Shown here: positions 21,416-32,855 of the stretch, piece by piece
How positions within the stretch are numbered: position 1 is the first letter of the stretch
How the letters are laid out: each line of letters starts with the position of its first letter
Made by a program: the position numbers and the translations under genes
Assembly: GCA_964016875.1 (NCBI GenBank)
Contig: OZ024724.1
Coordinates: forward strand, 36,913,786-36,977,785
Direction of reading: 5' to 3'
Length of the DNA: 64,000 nucleotides
From: Fallopia convolvulus
Taxonomy: Eukaryota; Streptophyta; Magnoliopsida; Caryophyllales; Polygonaceae
The notes under the pieces: model-generated
Databases searched by the model: none
Told to the model about the DNA's origin: nothing
Seen by the model: the letters and a program-made list of their open reading frames with translations, nothing else

Positions 21416-21626
21416 TTAAACCATGGAATCCGGGCTCAATTGATGTCGAATGCACGAGACCCACTTCGCCTTGCTAGGGTCTTCAATAACCGCTGCCAAT
21501 CGAACCAAGATCGATGTTGTGCCTTGAGCAATCTTCTTAGCTCGACTTCTTGTGATTGGTCCGTCAGAAGGCACTCGAATCAACTCATCGACGTCGGTTG
21601 GAGACATTGCAGGCTTCACTGCATCA
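21416..21626 (-). pseudogene. LTR-borne copy of the chromovirus polyprotein tail
   Basis: This frame in the 5' LTR repeats the last about 70 residues of the integrase tail (GPITRSRAKKIAQGTT, KWVSCIRHQLSPDSM) with a few substitutions. Here it has no upstream coding sequence, so it is a passive copy made by LTR duplication. Confidence 0.88.
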
Positions 21627-21705
21627 CTCATTTCACCTCTTCTAGGTGACGTTAACTTTTGAAACCTCGTTGCTCATTTCTGAAACCCTGTTGTTTTTGA
21701 TGCAG

Positions 21706-22832
21706 TGAATTTCGCCTCCCTCCAGCCCCATAACGTGTCGACTCAAGTTGTATCACGTATAAAAGACCTCTCAACGGATGAAAGATCCAATCTGAAGATT
21801 ATGAAGGCGTGTTTTACTAATCCTGAAGATTCCGAGATGTCAAGTATCAACTTTCTCTTTTCTTGTTTTAGTATTAACATGTTTGCACTTCTTGATCGTG
21901 TACATTTACATGTTTTCCAGGCTCAAGAACTAGCCGCTCTACTGCTGCCTTCACCACCATGGAACGAGTTGAAGCACGGAAAAAGAGAAAGGATGAGACA
22001 ACTTCGAATGCAGATACGTCCCTGGCGGTGTCCCTTCCTCCAAAGACGGCTGGTTCTACTCCCAAGACCTCTCCTCTGAAAAAACACCACCCCCGGTTTG
22101 ACTGATTTTCCAGGCAATATGATGTCTTTAGATATGGCGGCAGAAAAGTGCTTGAGCTCTTTGATGCCTCTTCATTTGAACTGCCCTCAAGGAACAACAT
22201 GTCAATCCACCATGCCTGAGTTCTTCGGAGAAATGTTGGCCGCCCAATGGTAGGTACAATTGTTGATTTCTATTGATAAACTATGCTTCAATCAACGTGT
22301 TTACCTTTTGCTCGCGATTTGACATGCTTATTTTCTACAGAACTTCTAGCTTACCTTATCGACTTTCGAGTTTTTTAAGGACCAACTCGACCAACTTTCT
22401 AAGAGCTAGATGAGTCTTCAACTGGAAAAGAAACGAAGTGCCCTTTTGGACTATGAGAACAAATCCCTGGAGAAGAAGGTTGAGGAGCTGACGAAGATCA
22501 TTGAAGAGAAGTCGGCATGTGCTAAGGATTGGGAGGATAAATTCTTGGATGTCTCGAAGAAGGAAGCTGCACTTGCTAAGGAAATCGAGGATACCACAGA
22601 CTATTGGTCTTGCAAGGCTCGTGTTGAGATGATGGAAGAATTTGTTGTCGAAAAGCACACTTCCTGGGATGCTGTCAAAGAGAGAGAGCAGTTCGAGAAA
22701 CTGTTTCCTGAAGAAGAGTATGCAGCGAAGTAGTCTTCCATTGTGGATGACATTTCTGGAGTCGCCAAGGAATTAGCTCAAATTGAAGATGATGAAGGCG
22801 TGAAGGTTTCTGTTGATGATGCAAAGGAGTAG
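21706..22832 (+). pseudogene. Tat2 antisense gene, exons 2 to 4
   Basis: Exon 2 spans 21706-21843 (acceptor GATGCAG, donor CAA/GTATCA). Exon 3 starts at 21921 (acceptor TTTTCCAG) and ends near 22253, at CAATGGTAG/GTAC. Exon 4 runs from about 22341 to the stop at 22830-22832. Encoded pieces match Tat1: MERVEARKKRK, SLDMAAEKCLSS (shifted frame), EFFGEMLAAQW and the coiled-coil exon 4 (KEAALAKEIEDTTDYWSC, HTSWDAVKERE). A frameshift near 22095 and a TAG at the end of exon 3 disable it. Function is unknown; the N-terminal domain resembles the family annotated as putative gypsy-type transposon protein. Confidence 0.8.
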
Positions 22833-23380
22833 TGTGTTTTACTTGTTTTTTCTTAGAAACATTTCTTTTGGTACCCCTGGCGTGTCAGGGTTAAACAATT
22901 ATCTTTTGGCCGCTTGTTTTAGGGCCTTATGTTTTGTGGCGGACTATTTTTACCTCTTATTGTTATGACTAAGAGTCCTTTTTGAATGTTGTATGTTTGC
23001 ATAATGTGTTGCTTGTTTGCAACTGCGTGTTTTTTTTGCAGGTCGTAGAAGACCCAACAAAGGTGTCACTGGAAGGAGGTCAACGCATTTGAACAGAAGG
23101 TTGGATTGATTACACAAATGTTTCTTTCGCGTTAGACTCATCTTGTTGTAGAGTCATTAACTTGTTTCTCGTCTCTTGCATCTTGTGACTAGTCATTGTG
23201 TGCACATTGTAGCCTGATTGTAAGGCAAAGGCCCATGTTTTGGCTTGTAACATCACAAGGCATCCCTTGTTAGTTTTGTAATGTCGTTGTTATTCCATGT
23301 GTAGCGTAAAATAATGTAAATGAGTTTGATAAGCAGAATCTAGTAGTAGATGAATACCTTATTGCGACTTGTTTGGTTTT

Positions 23381-26300
23381 TTAAAAGTGATAGAGTTTCA
23401 GATTCGTCGTGTTCCAACTCCTTGGGACTATTTTTCCGTCATGGGAGATTAACTCGTAGGCCCCCTACCCAACGACTTTGGTAATTTGATAAGGTCCTTC
23501 CCAATTAGCTCCAAGTTTGCCAGCATTCACTTCTTGGGTATTTTGGAAGACCTTCCTTTGTACCCAATCACCTACTTGAAACACCTTTGCTTTAATGTGC
23601 TTACTGTAACTCCGAGCCACCCCCTACTTGTATGCCGCCATACGAACAAATGCTTCATCTCGTAACTCGTCAACCATATCCAGGTGGTGAAACGAGTTGT
23701 CTCGATTAGACTCCTCAGTGGTATGACCGTAACGGGTTGTAGGTAGAGTTATTTCAACTGGTAACAGGGCTTCGGAACCATACACATATGAGAAAGGCGT
23801 ATGCCTAGCAGCAGTTTTTTGGCATCATCCAATCTGACAAGAGAATAAGGGGTAACTCGTTTGCCCATTTCCCTTTAGCTTCTTTAAGGCGTTTCTTCAA
23901 TTTGTTCATGATCACCTTGTTACTTGCTTCTGCTTGACCATTGTCTTGAGGATATCGCGGAGTGGTCATCACTGACTGAATGTTGTATTGCTGGCAAAAA
24001 GATCTTGTTTTCCCGCTAATGAACTAAGAGCCATTGTCATAAACTATGGTTGATGGCACACCGAATCTATTGAGGATGTTCCTCTTGATAAAAGAGATGG
24101 CTTGTACGTCTTTTACTTCTTTGAAGGCTTCGACTTTGACCCACTTGGAGAAGTAGTCGATCATGGCCAATATGTAAACACGTTGTCCCGAGGCTAGAGG
24201 AAGTTTTCCCACGATGTCCATCCCCCCATTTCATGAATGACCAAGGGGATGTTATAGGATGTAGTAACTCCGGTGACTGCTTTGGAATTGGTCCATGACG
24301 TTTGCACGCGTCACACCTCCGAGCAAATTCTTCTGCATCTTTGTTCATGATAGGCCAATAGTAGCTCATCATGCTTGCTTTGTTTCCCAAGTTGCGACCC
24401 CCAATGTAGTTCCCGCATTCTCCATCATGATTCATGAATTTCTTGTAACACCTTCTGTACTTCTTCTTCTTTCACGCATCGTGTGTATAATCCTGAAGAA
24501 ATTCACTTGAACAAAATGTTATCCTTAATAGCGAAAGTAAAAGCTTTTAACTAGATTCATGAATTTCTTGTAACACCTTCTGTACTTCTTCTTCTTTCAC
24601 GCATCGTGCGTATAACAAAATGTTATCTTTAATAGCGAAAGTAAAAGCTTTTACCTTGAGTCATCGAGCTTCTTCTTTGTCATCAGGTAAGATCCGAACT
24701 CGTAACCACTTTAGGTAAGGTGTTACCCATGAAGTGGTTATACTAGAGTCTTGAACCTCGAACACTTCTATCTCTTTTTTATGGAAGGTACGTCCAGATG
24801 CACAAATAGTATCATGTCATACTCTCTCGGATCAATCCCAGATCCAAGATTTTCTAGAGCATCTGCTTGCGCGTTGGCATTTTGAGGCACTTGTTTTATT
24901 TCAAAATGTTGAAAGCCTTTGCTAATTCACTTGAATTTCTCCAAATATGCCTTCATTTTTGAATCCATGGCAACGTACGAATTCGTGACTTGATTGACAA
25001 TGAGTAACGAATCACATATTACCTCGATCTCCTGCACATTCAACTCTTTAGCAATGATTAATACTGCGATGAGTGCCTCATATTCTACTTCATAGTTTGT
25101 AGCTTTGAACGTGCACCGAATACCTGGGCTTTCCTATCCCCCTGTGGCGACTTCAGGACTACCCTCAGCCCTATGCCTACTTGATTTGATGCTCCGTCTG
25201 TATACATCAACCACTTGCCGGTACTTAGTGATCGAGTTTTCAACTTGTAACACCTCCTGGTCTTCCTCTTCTGGTAGGGTAGGGGTGAAGTCAGCCACAA
25301 AATCTGCTAAAGCTTGTGATTTCATTGTTGTCCGTGGCTCGTAAGTGACGTCATACCCATATATTGAGGTGATTTAACCATCTTACCAAATGACCTGATA
25401 GTTCTGGTTTTGACATAACACTCTTCATTGGAAAATTAGTCCTCACATAAATAGAATGACTTTCAAAATAAGTATGTAACTTAATAGAAACCATTACTAG
25501 AGATAATACGAGTTTTTCTACGGGTGAATACATGGTCTCTGCTAAATTGATGTATAGCATTTCTACTGGATTGGGTTCAAACAGTATATGTGGCTAAGAT
25601 AGGTACTTCTTTAGCTCTTGGAAAGCTTTTTCCAGCGCTTCTATCCATTCAAACGACTTGTTTTTTCTTTAGAACGTCGTAAAACAACTTGTTTTTGTCT
25701 GATGATATGGATATAAACCGATTTAATGCAGCTATTTGTCCTATTAGCTTCTGGACATCCTTGACGCATCTTGGTGATTACAACTCCATTATTGCTTTGA
25801 TCTGGTCTGGACTTGATGTATCCAAGGAATTTACCCGATGTGACTCCAAAAGAACATTTGGTTGGATTTAACTTCATCTGATAGCTCCGCAAAATCTATA
25901 ACGCGTCCTCCAAGTGTCAAACTCCAAAGGAACATGTCGTCGATGTACACCTTCATGATATCCCACAGTTTTCCTGAAACATCTTATTAACCAATCTCTG
26001 ATAAGTAGAACCTGCATTTTTTAATCCAAAAGGAATAACTTTGTAGCAATAAGTCCCTTGATTCGTCAGGGTGCATCATTATTTGATGATATCCACTGAA
26101 CACGTCCATGAAAGTCAAGAGTTCATGTCCCGTTGTCGCATCCACCATTGAATCAATGTGAGGCAATAGGAATGAATCTTTCGGACATGCTTTGTTCAAG
26201 TCAGTAAATTCAACGCAAACGCACCACTTCCATTTATTTTTCTTCACGGCCACCACATTCGCTAACCAATCGGGATATTTTACCTCCCTAATTTCACCAG

Positions 26301-27324
26301 ACTCAAGCAAATATTTTACCTCACCGTTGATTACTTGATTGTGTTCTGGTGCAAACTTATGCCTTTTTTGTTTGATCAGTGGAACTTTCGGGTTGACATT
26401 GAGTGCATGTGTGATCACTTCAGGGCTAATTCCTTCCATATCTTCATTTGACCATGCAAAACAATCAATGTAGGACCGTAAGAACCCACCTAAATGTTCC
26501 CACAAGGTTGGCTCTAGATGCGGTCCAATTCGGATCTTTCTGGATAGATCAAGCGGGTCAAGGGCGACTTCTTCGAGATCGTGTGTTTTGGGTTTCACAT
26601 AGTAAGTTGGAGTCTTGCAGTCCTTTAATTTCTATGATGATGACTTCTTCTCTGTTTCGACTCGTTGAGCATTGGAAGTTGTCGCTCTCATAATCACTGA
26701 GTAGCATTCCCTTGTTATCTTTTGCTTCCCCTTGATTTCTTGTATTCCCCACGTCGATTGGAACTTCACGCATTGGTGATAAGTTTAAGGGATGGCCTTC
26801 ACTCCATGGATCCAAGGCCTGCCAAAAATAACATTAAAGGGTGATGGACAATCAAGTACTTTAAATTTCACCTAATAGTTTACTCCACACGCAATGGTAG
26901 GCAATGAGATTTCTCCCAGTGTGTTGCGTGATTCGCCGCTAAAGCCTACCAATGTCGTAGACTTCTTAGTGATGTCATCCAAGCCAAGAACTAAGTTGTA
27001 TAATGTATCCAACATGAGAAAATTAGTAGAACTTTCATTGTCAATCAAAACTCGCTTAACAAGAAAGTTGGCTATGGTTAAAGAAATAATTAAGCAATCA
27101 TGATGGATTTCTTCTTCCATAATGTCATCGAAGGTAATGGGAATCACATCATTGCCCCTTCGAACAGAGCTTATGGGCTCCTCTCTCTGATTACTTCTTC
27201 CAATCCTCTTAGCTGCAGAATAGGTCACACCATAAACCTCATATCCCCCGGTGATGACATTGATTACCCTTGTGTGTTTGGGTGGTGGCGGTGGAACGAC
27301 TTTCAATTTGTTGCGCTCATCCAA
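23381..27324 (-). pseudogene. Tat2 pol (protease, RT, RNase H, integrase), heavily decayed
   Basis: Minus-strand blocks in order are protease VLIDNESSTNFLMLDTL (27080-27000), RT with FTDLNKACPKDSFLLPHIDSMV and FMDVFSGYHQIMMHP (about 26210-26060), RT thumb (25892-25641), RNase H MYTDGASNQVGIGL (about 25215) and AFKEVKDVQAISF of the integrase core, with RRCDACKRHG of its zinc domain (24320-24290) and MDIVGKLP (24221). The integrase ends at the stop 23383-23381 (KLYHF). Many stops and frameshifts are present. A stretch of RT with the catalytic Y-x-D-D box is deleted or shifted near 25930. Confidence 0.85.
24428..24654. repeat. Tandem duplication in Tat2 pol
   Basis: About 125 bp starting ATTCATGAATTTCTTGTAAC (24428) is repeated from 24553, the second copy lacking about 22 bp. 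Copies are nearly identical, so the duplication is recent relative to Tat2 decay. Confidence 0.75.
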
Positions 27325-27329
27325 CAGTA

Positions 27330-28455
27330 CGTGTGCCTACGCCTTTACCTGTACCTCATCTAAATTCGAGCAAGGATATTTAGTCAATTCACGGTAAAGA
27401 TTGGGATTACCAGTCGATATGTGTCTTCGAAATGCCTCCAAAGTTGTGGTCGCGTCGCATCCTTCTATTGTGACCAACTCTTCATTTTACATGTTTAGGA
27501 AAGCTTTCAATGACTCGCCAGTCTTTTGGACCAAGCGATACAAATCACTAGAACGCTTCTTAGCATGTCAGCTACTTGCGAATCTGACCCTGAACTTATC
27601 AACCAACTCAGCAAAAGATGAAATGCTTCCAAGAGGTAAATGAGAGTGTCAATTAAGTGTCGGTCCGGACGGATAAAGTGTTACCGAACCATCGACATAT
27701 AACGATTTTCTTCATATCAAAACCGATCGTGCTAATATTCATGGCTTGCTTAAACACAACTATGTGTTGGTCAGGATCCGAAACCCCTTCGTACTTAGGT
27801 ACATCAGGAATGTGATACATTCAAGAGATGTCTACCCTTGCGATAGCAGGTACAAAGGGGGAATTAGTATATCCATCCCGCCTTTCTACTGCTATCAGCT
27901 GTGGTTCCCCCGGGACCTAAGTAATTAGGTCCTCCATGGCTTTGAGGCGTTCTTGTAATTGGATCACCTCAACATCCTCTCTAACAACCCGTAAAGAATT
28001 ATCGTTTACCTAATAACCAATTACTGATCTCCCATTATATGAGGTTACAAGATTCAGATCGTCCATGTCCAATCGGCGAGTGACAACATCCATTGCTCCA
28101 TTAGCACGTGCTTGTTTGTCGTTGATTGTACCTGAGATTGAAGCAAATTGCACTAATTAGTTAAAGTTTCGATTTGTTTCTCGTATACCTCGGTGAACTT
28201 TATGTGCGCGTTTTTCTGGTTTTCTAGATCCATTTGGAGGGTGAACATGGATGCGCGTACTTCAGCGATGATGTCGGAGTCGGCTGTAGTTCCCTGTTCA
28301 GTGGTTGCGGAAGTGCTACAATTCCCATTTCCATCTCCAGGATTCAGTTCATCCCTTTCTGTCTTGTTTCTAACATGCTGACAACTGACTCCTTGGTTGA
28401 TTTCGTTGTTCTCGGGATCATCAACATGGATGTAGATAGTTTGAATGCCTTCCAT
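27330..28455 (-). pseudogene. Tat2 gag
   Basis: The N-terminus (28455-28153) reads MEGIQTIY and FTEVYEKQIETLTN, closely matching Tat1 gag. The rest (28150-27330) shows the same core when read past stops and shifts. Examples are HIVVFKQAMNIS near 27750-27700 and NEELVTIEGCDA at 27485-27445, preceded by a TAA at the same codon where Tat1 has TAG. It is inactive. Confidence 0.8.
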
Positions 28456-28502
28456 CTTGCGCGTAGTTAGAGTTTTCGGATGGCAACGATTTTCTTTGGC
28501 TA

Positions 28503-28521
28503 GGCTCCACAGTGGGCGCCA
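28503..28521 (-). promoter_or_regulatory. Tat2 primer binding site
   Basis: Minus strand TGGCGCCCACTGTGGAGCC follows the LTR directly. The TGGCGCC start and spacing mark the tRNA primer site of this lineage. Tat1 lacks this segment. Confidence 0.7.
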
Positions 28522-28522
28522 A

Positions 28523-29081
28523 TTATTCTGGGCAGATTCAACACGTAAACGTGTTACCTGGTATAATGAGGGAAACCTAATAAAGAAACAATCTTAACAT
28601 GTTAAACTCTTTAAAGAAGATGAAACTCAGCATGAAATGAAAGAAAGAATAAAAATTAGAAACGTAATCAATAGCTTGATTGTAGTATGATAACAATGGA
28701 TTTACAACAAAGCTTCTCCGAACTGCAAACGAACCGATTGAGCAATAGACTCTTGTCTCTGTGACAACGAAAATATGGGTTATAAAGCTCGAGAGTATGG
28801 TTGTGATGTTCGTAAGTGAATTGATTTGTGTGCCTTTCTTCCTGCTCTTCATGTATTTTTATATCCCCCTCTTTCTCTTGACTGTTGCATGCATTTTGGG
28901 CCATGATTAGATCCCGCGAATGTCGCTCATGGCAGTGAATACCCTAGTCATTGCTTCCAGAAATATCGCCAACCATTTACTCCTTTGATCCTTGCTTCAT
29001 CATGCGCTTCATTAGGCAATTTATGGGCATTGCAGGTTTAAACATTTGATCACCGGATTTGGGATTTTGGGGAGCCCAACA
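28523..29081 (-). repeat. Tat2 5' LTR
   Basis: In minus orientation it begins TGTTGGGCTCC and ends near CTGCCCAGAATAA. Its ends align with the Tat1 LTR (TGTTGGGCC...CCAAAACA) and Tat3 LTR. A TATAAAAA box reads on the minus strand at 28863-28856. About 559 bp. Confidence 0.78.
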
Positions 29082-30392
29082 ACAACCTTCGATCTCCTTC
29101 GAAACCTATCGGTTAAAGTCAACACGTAACATAAATAAGAAAGTTTACTAACTAATATGTAAACAAAATTATAAATGTACAGTATACATCTACTCGAAGA
29201 ACTCGTCCCCTGCACTACGCCACTGCCGAAAGGTGGACCCCAGGACACTCGAAAACTGATTCTGCCCACTCTCCTCACAGGTGATCCACACTTCGCCCAT
29301 CACCTGACTTGACTCCCTCCTTTGGCCACTCGCCTCGAACTCTCCTCGACCAGAACAACCCCACCCAATGCCAAGGAGGTGGGGACTTACCAGCGTTCCG
29401 GTTCCGATGGAAAAACGATGGCATGGAGCGATCCTACTGAACCACGTGAGCGCTTGATCTGATTCTGCTATCCTACAGGCAAGGGAGAAAAGAGGTTGGC
29501 TGAAGCCGAAAAACAGAGAAGGAAAGGAGATCGATCGGAAACATCACCCACACTTACCAATTAGTGATCGAGGGCGGCGACCCAAGAAAAGCACGGTTGA
29601 CGACGGGCTGGAGAAAAGGTCTGGCTTCTTCCGAACCACTATCGGTGATTGAGAGCAACCCCAAGACCTTCCCTATATGTATTGGTATTTGTGTTTTTAG
29701 AGAATATTAGACTTTTTTGGTCCAACAATTTCTCTATCACATTCTTCAAAATAGGGATGGAGCGAGAAAAATGAAATTAAATATGGGTGTTATATATGTA
29801 AGCATGCAATTGGTTATATTAAATTTTTTAGTATTTTGACAAATATTTTATATATAAAATAATAAACAATAAATACTAGGTTCTTTAAAATAAGGAAACG
29901 GTAGGAGTTGAAGTGGTTTTTTTTTAGAGAATTTGACATTTGGTTCCCCATTTTGAAGAAAATTATAGAAAAACTGTTGGGCATGCTCTAAGGAGAACAA
30001 AGGAGTAAAACAGGGGCTAAAAACTCTACTGATCCAAGAAGAAAACATATTCGTTTAACTCTCAAGACTTGCAAGGAAACACGGTAGAAAGATCGGAGGG
30101 AAAGAAACTGCCTTAATGCCTACAACTACTGCGATCCGGGGCAGCTCGCGATCGCACTGACGAAAGGACGAATAGACCACTCGCCGGCAAGTAGGCTAGT
30201 GATGTCGCCGTTCCCAAGAATACTCGGAGATGGACTCGAAAGTTGATGCCAACTGAAGATAACGGGAACAGGATACGACAGTGATGAGTGGTTCGGCGAC
30301 TCGAAAGAAAAGTGATGAGAGGATCCGATTAGACGAGAGGTTTGGTCTTCTTAGTGTAAATTATTATATTATAAATTTAATCTTATTTTTAT
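29082..30392. other. Unassigned DNA around a MITE
   Basis: No coding frame or known repeat could be supported except the MITE-like block at about 29690-29997. The rest is less AT-rich than the neighbours. Isolated GCGATCGC (30148-30155) and GGCGGCGACC (29573-29582) words resemble the dyad motifs found in the LTR elements. Confidence 0.5.
29690..29997. mobile_element. Probable MITE with terminal inverted repeats
   Basis: The left side (about 29718-29765: CCAACAATTTCTC...TTCTTCAAAATAGGGA) is an imperfect inverse of the right side (about 29950-29990: TCCCCATTTTGAAGAAAAT...CTGTTGGGCATGC). The enclosed sequence is AT-rich and non-coding and about 300 bp in all. The outer limits and target duplication are not resolved. 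A Mutator-like or PIF-like MITE are both possible. Confidence 0.45.
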
Positions 30393-32312
30393 TGTAACAC
30401 CCATATTTTGAGACGATAGGTATTACCGCCAGTGACCTCGGATTTTACCGTTCAAATTCACCCAAGGCTTTATAAGGTATTAAAGTTAAATAAAATGCGA
30501 AAATTCAAAGTTATTACATATTATAAAAGGTGCTCAAACATGAGACTTTTAAATGATTTCATTACATTCTTGACTTGATTCAAATTAACAAAACATGAAA
30601 GAGTTTAAGCAGCAGAAATTAACGAAACATTGTTTGCACAAGCGTAATGTAACCCAAAAATAAACGAGAAAACATCCTTGAGAGAATTTGACCTTCCTTC
30701 CTTCATCTTGATAGATCTTCTTCTATAAACCTTGGAAGGCGGTTTCCTAGAATTTGGCATTTGTCGCGAAGGGCAAAAAATAGCAAGAAAAAATGCGGAA
30801 GTAACGGAATTAGTCTAAGGAGACTAAGCAAGTGAGAATAGAAATTCTCAAAGGTAGTTTGGTAACTTAACAAATCCAATAAAGAGATAAGCAAGATGTA
30901 TTTGAGATGTGTAAATTTTAAGTGGAGCTTTAGAACAAAACGAGTAAATCTCGAGATGAGATAACTCTAAACCGGAAAGAAAGAACTACGAGATTGAAGA
31001 ACTTCTTATAGTAGAATAATGTTGTGAACATTTTAATTACACACAAATTTCTAGAAAACCTCTCGCGCCCTTATCGGACCGAGAGTCAGGTCGGTCTTCT
31101 ACATAATGCTAAATCGGCCCGATTTTGATATCTTTTTATGTGCACTAGCACTTATCTTTATTACGTTTAAAAAACTTTGCATATTGTTTATAAACTTTAA
31201 GGGTGTGGAGGCTTATGAAAGAGTCGAGTCCACTTGAAGGAACGGAGTTCCAACACTTAGCTAGGATATAGCATAAGTTAATTAATGGATTAAACAAGGC
31301 AAACCTTTAGCGTTATTATAAATTTTGAATGTCTGCATAGCATAGACATTAGTAAAAGACTTTAGTTGTCTTTTCCATTTCATGTGGCATTGCTTAAGAC
31401 TTTAGACGAAACCTTTTTATTTTGACATTACTTTAAGACTTCAGCCAACATTTTATTCTGTATGACATTGCTTTAGACTTCAGACGAAACCTTTCTATTT
31501 CGACATTGCTTAAGACTTCAGTCAACGAAGTAAGAGTAGAGTCATAACCTACATATAATATGATGTTATAAAAAGTGGTTCAAGACTTATGTCCAACACT
31601 TCTTTTTATACTTTTCCAAGCGACGCCTCTAAACGAGACACTTTAAACAAATAAGGCCGCAATCATCGGTCCTAAGTTTATTCGAATAATAACAACGATA
31701 ATGACATGTCATTATTTCTAACAATCAATATATCCTGGGTTTATTTATCTAAGCAAACAAGTTTGTTCCTAACATAGAGAAGTTTAACCGAATCGAGATA
31801 TCGAAAAGGTTACAAGGAGAATATCCACTTGCCTTGAATCTCTTTCGTAAATTTACGAGACTTGGAAATTAGAACGACTTAGTAACGTTCGTACGCTTCA
31901 ACCTAGTTAATCGAAAACATAACGAACGGATATATATTAAAATCCTTATTTTAGTTGTAAGTAATCCTTTTTCTTATTTTTCCTCATGTAGGGGAAAGGA
32001 TGTCAATCTAAATTATTTGGTTAAATAATTTAGGTAGGAAATAAATAATAATAATAGTTTATTATTATTTTCAAGGTGATGTTTTAAAAAATATTTACTT
32101 TAAGGAGATATGCAAAGATTTATATAATCAAATGGAAGAAATTTTTTTTACAAACACATGCAATAAATATTTAAATGGACAAAAATATGGTTTGCATGAA
32201 TCTCATTATTTCAAAAATCATTTTATGTATGAAATGATAACTTCCACGTGCAAGAATGTTTTATCACCATTAAAACCTTTTTCGAATTAAAAGTATTTTT
32301 ATGTATTCTTAC
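30393..32312. repeat. Left part of a long LTR-like sequence (probably gypsy)
   Basis: It begins TGTAACACCC, the common start of long chromovirus-type LTRs, and has no coding frame. It resumes after Tat1 at 41493 and may end at GGATATTACA (43489). Joined length would be about 3.9 kb. The 5-bp flanks TTTAT and TTTTT differ at one position. It contains a 38-41 bp tandem repeat at 31345-31540. A solo LTR is the likeliest reading, but no partner copy is available. Confidence 0.5.
31345..31540. repeat. Tandem repeat, about 39-bp unit, five copies
   Basis: Units start with GACATT or GGCATT at 31345, 31386, 31424, 31464 and 31502 and continue with TTTAGACTTCAGACGAAACC-like sequence. Spacing is 41, 38, 40 and 38 bp. 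Non-coding. Confidence 0.7.
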
Positions 32313-32838
32313 TGTTGGGCCCTCCGCAATTCGGCCCAAGAGGGAAGTCATTCAGCCCAATTCCGACAGTCTGACCGAACCGTTAGAGAAGGGAGATGAT
32401 GGAGTAATCAAAGGGGGACGAGAATTTCGGACTTCATGGTCAAACGGCAACGGCTAAGCCATTAACGACGGGGGCGAGATTTCCGGGATATGTTAGACGC
32501 TCTGCAAACGGTCAGAAGAGAAGAAACGGGTATAAAACCAAGCTAAGGCGAAAGAGAGGGGACACGGATGACTGACTACTGAAACTCCCTCTACAACAGA
32601 ATCTCATCTTTCATTTTCGCCATTTCACTTCCAGTCGAGTGTTCTTGAATATTTTGGAGATAGCTTATCATGATCACGATCGCAATATACGAATATTAAT
32701 TTGCTCAAAATTTGTTTTACATCTTTTCTTTGATCCTACATCTTGCCCATAGTTCATAACGCGTTACTTTTATTTCTTGGTTAGGATTTCCCTATTTTCA
32801 GCAGGTAACGTGTTAGTACGATTATCCAAACTAAAACA
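32313..32838 (+). repeat. Tat1 5' LTR
   Basis: Starts TGTTGGGCCCTCC and ends CTAAAACA. TATAAAA lies at 32531-32537. The gag ATG is only 17 bp past its end. Confidence 0.9.
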
Positions 32839-32855
32839 ACAGCAAGATCCGTCAC

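Larger units (their letters stand above)
12741..21626 (-). mobile_element. Complete chromovirus (CRM-like) LTR retrotransposon
   Basis: The element is bounded by 5-bp target duplications CTCAT (12736-12740 and 21627-21631), with LTRs of 1147 and 1150 bp differing by eye at about 18 sites (roughly 98% identical), so it is fairly young. Minus-strand order is 5' LTR, initiator-Met-type PBS, telomere-like leader, gag, protease, RT, RNase H, integrase. The integrase-tail ORF ends inside the 3' LTR. From memory that layout is described for CRM (centromeric) chromoviruses. I cannot confirm the clade from motifs alone. Confidence 0.92.
20477..21626 (-). repeat. 5' LTR of the chromovirus
   Basis: Matches 12741-13887 end to end and is flanked on the right by CTCAT. 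It therefore carries a copy of the integrase-tail coding region at 21416-21626, just inside the 5' edge. A TATAAATA box on the minus strand lies at 20942-20935. Confidence 0.92.
12439..29081 (-). mobile_element. Tat2, Tat-lineage Ty3/gypsy element with antisense gene, interrupted and truncated
   Basis: In minus orientation: 5' LTR 29081-28523, PBS 28521-28503, gag 28455-27330, pol 27324-23381, then a gene on the opposite (plus) strand in 12440-12740 and 21706-22832. The part between is a chromovirus inserted later. The 3' LTR and first half of antisense exon 1 are missing left of 12439, where an Athila-like LTR abuts. Homology to Tat1 runs through every part, including the pol-antisense spacer (23200-23280 against 38459-38520). 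It is decayed throughout. Confidence 0.88.
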
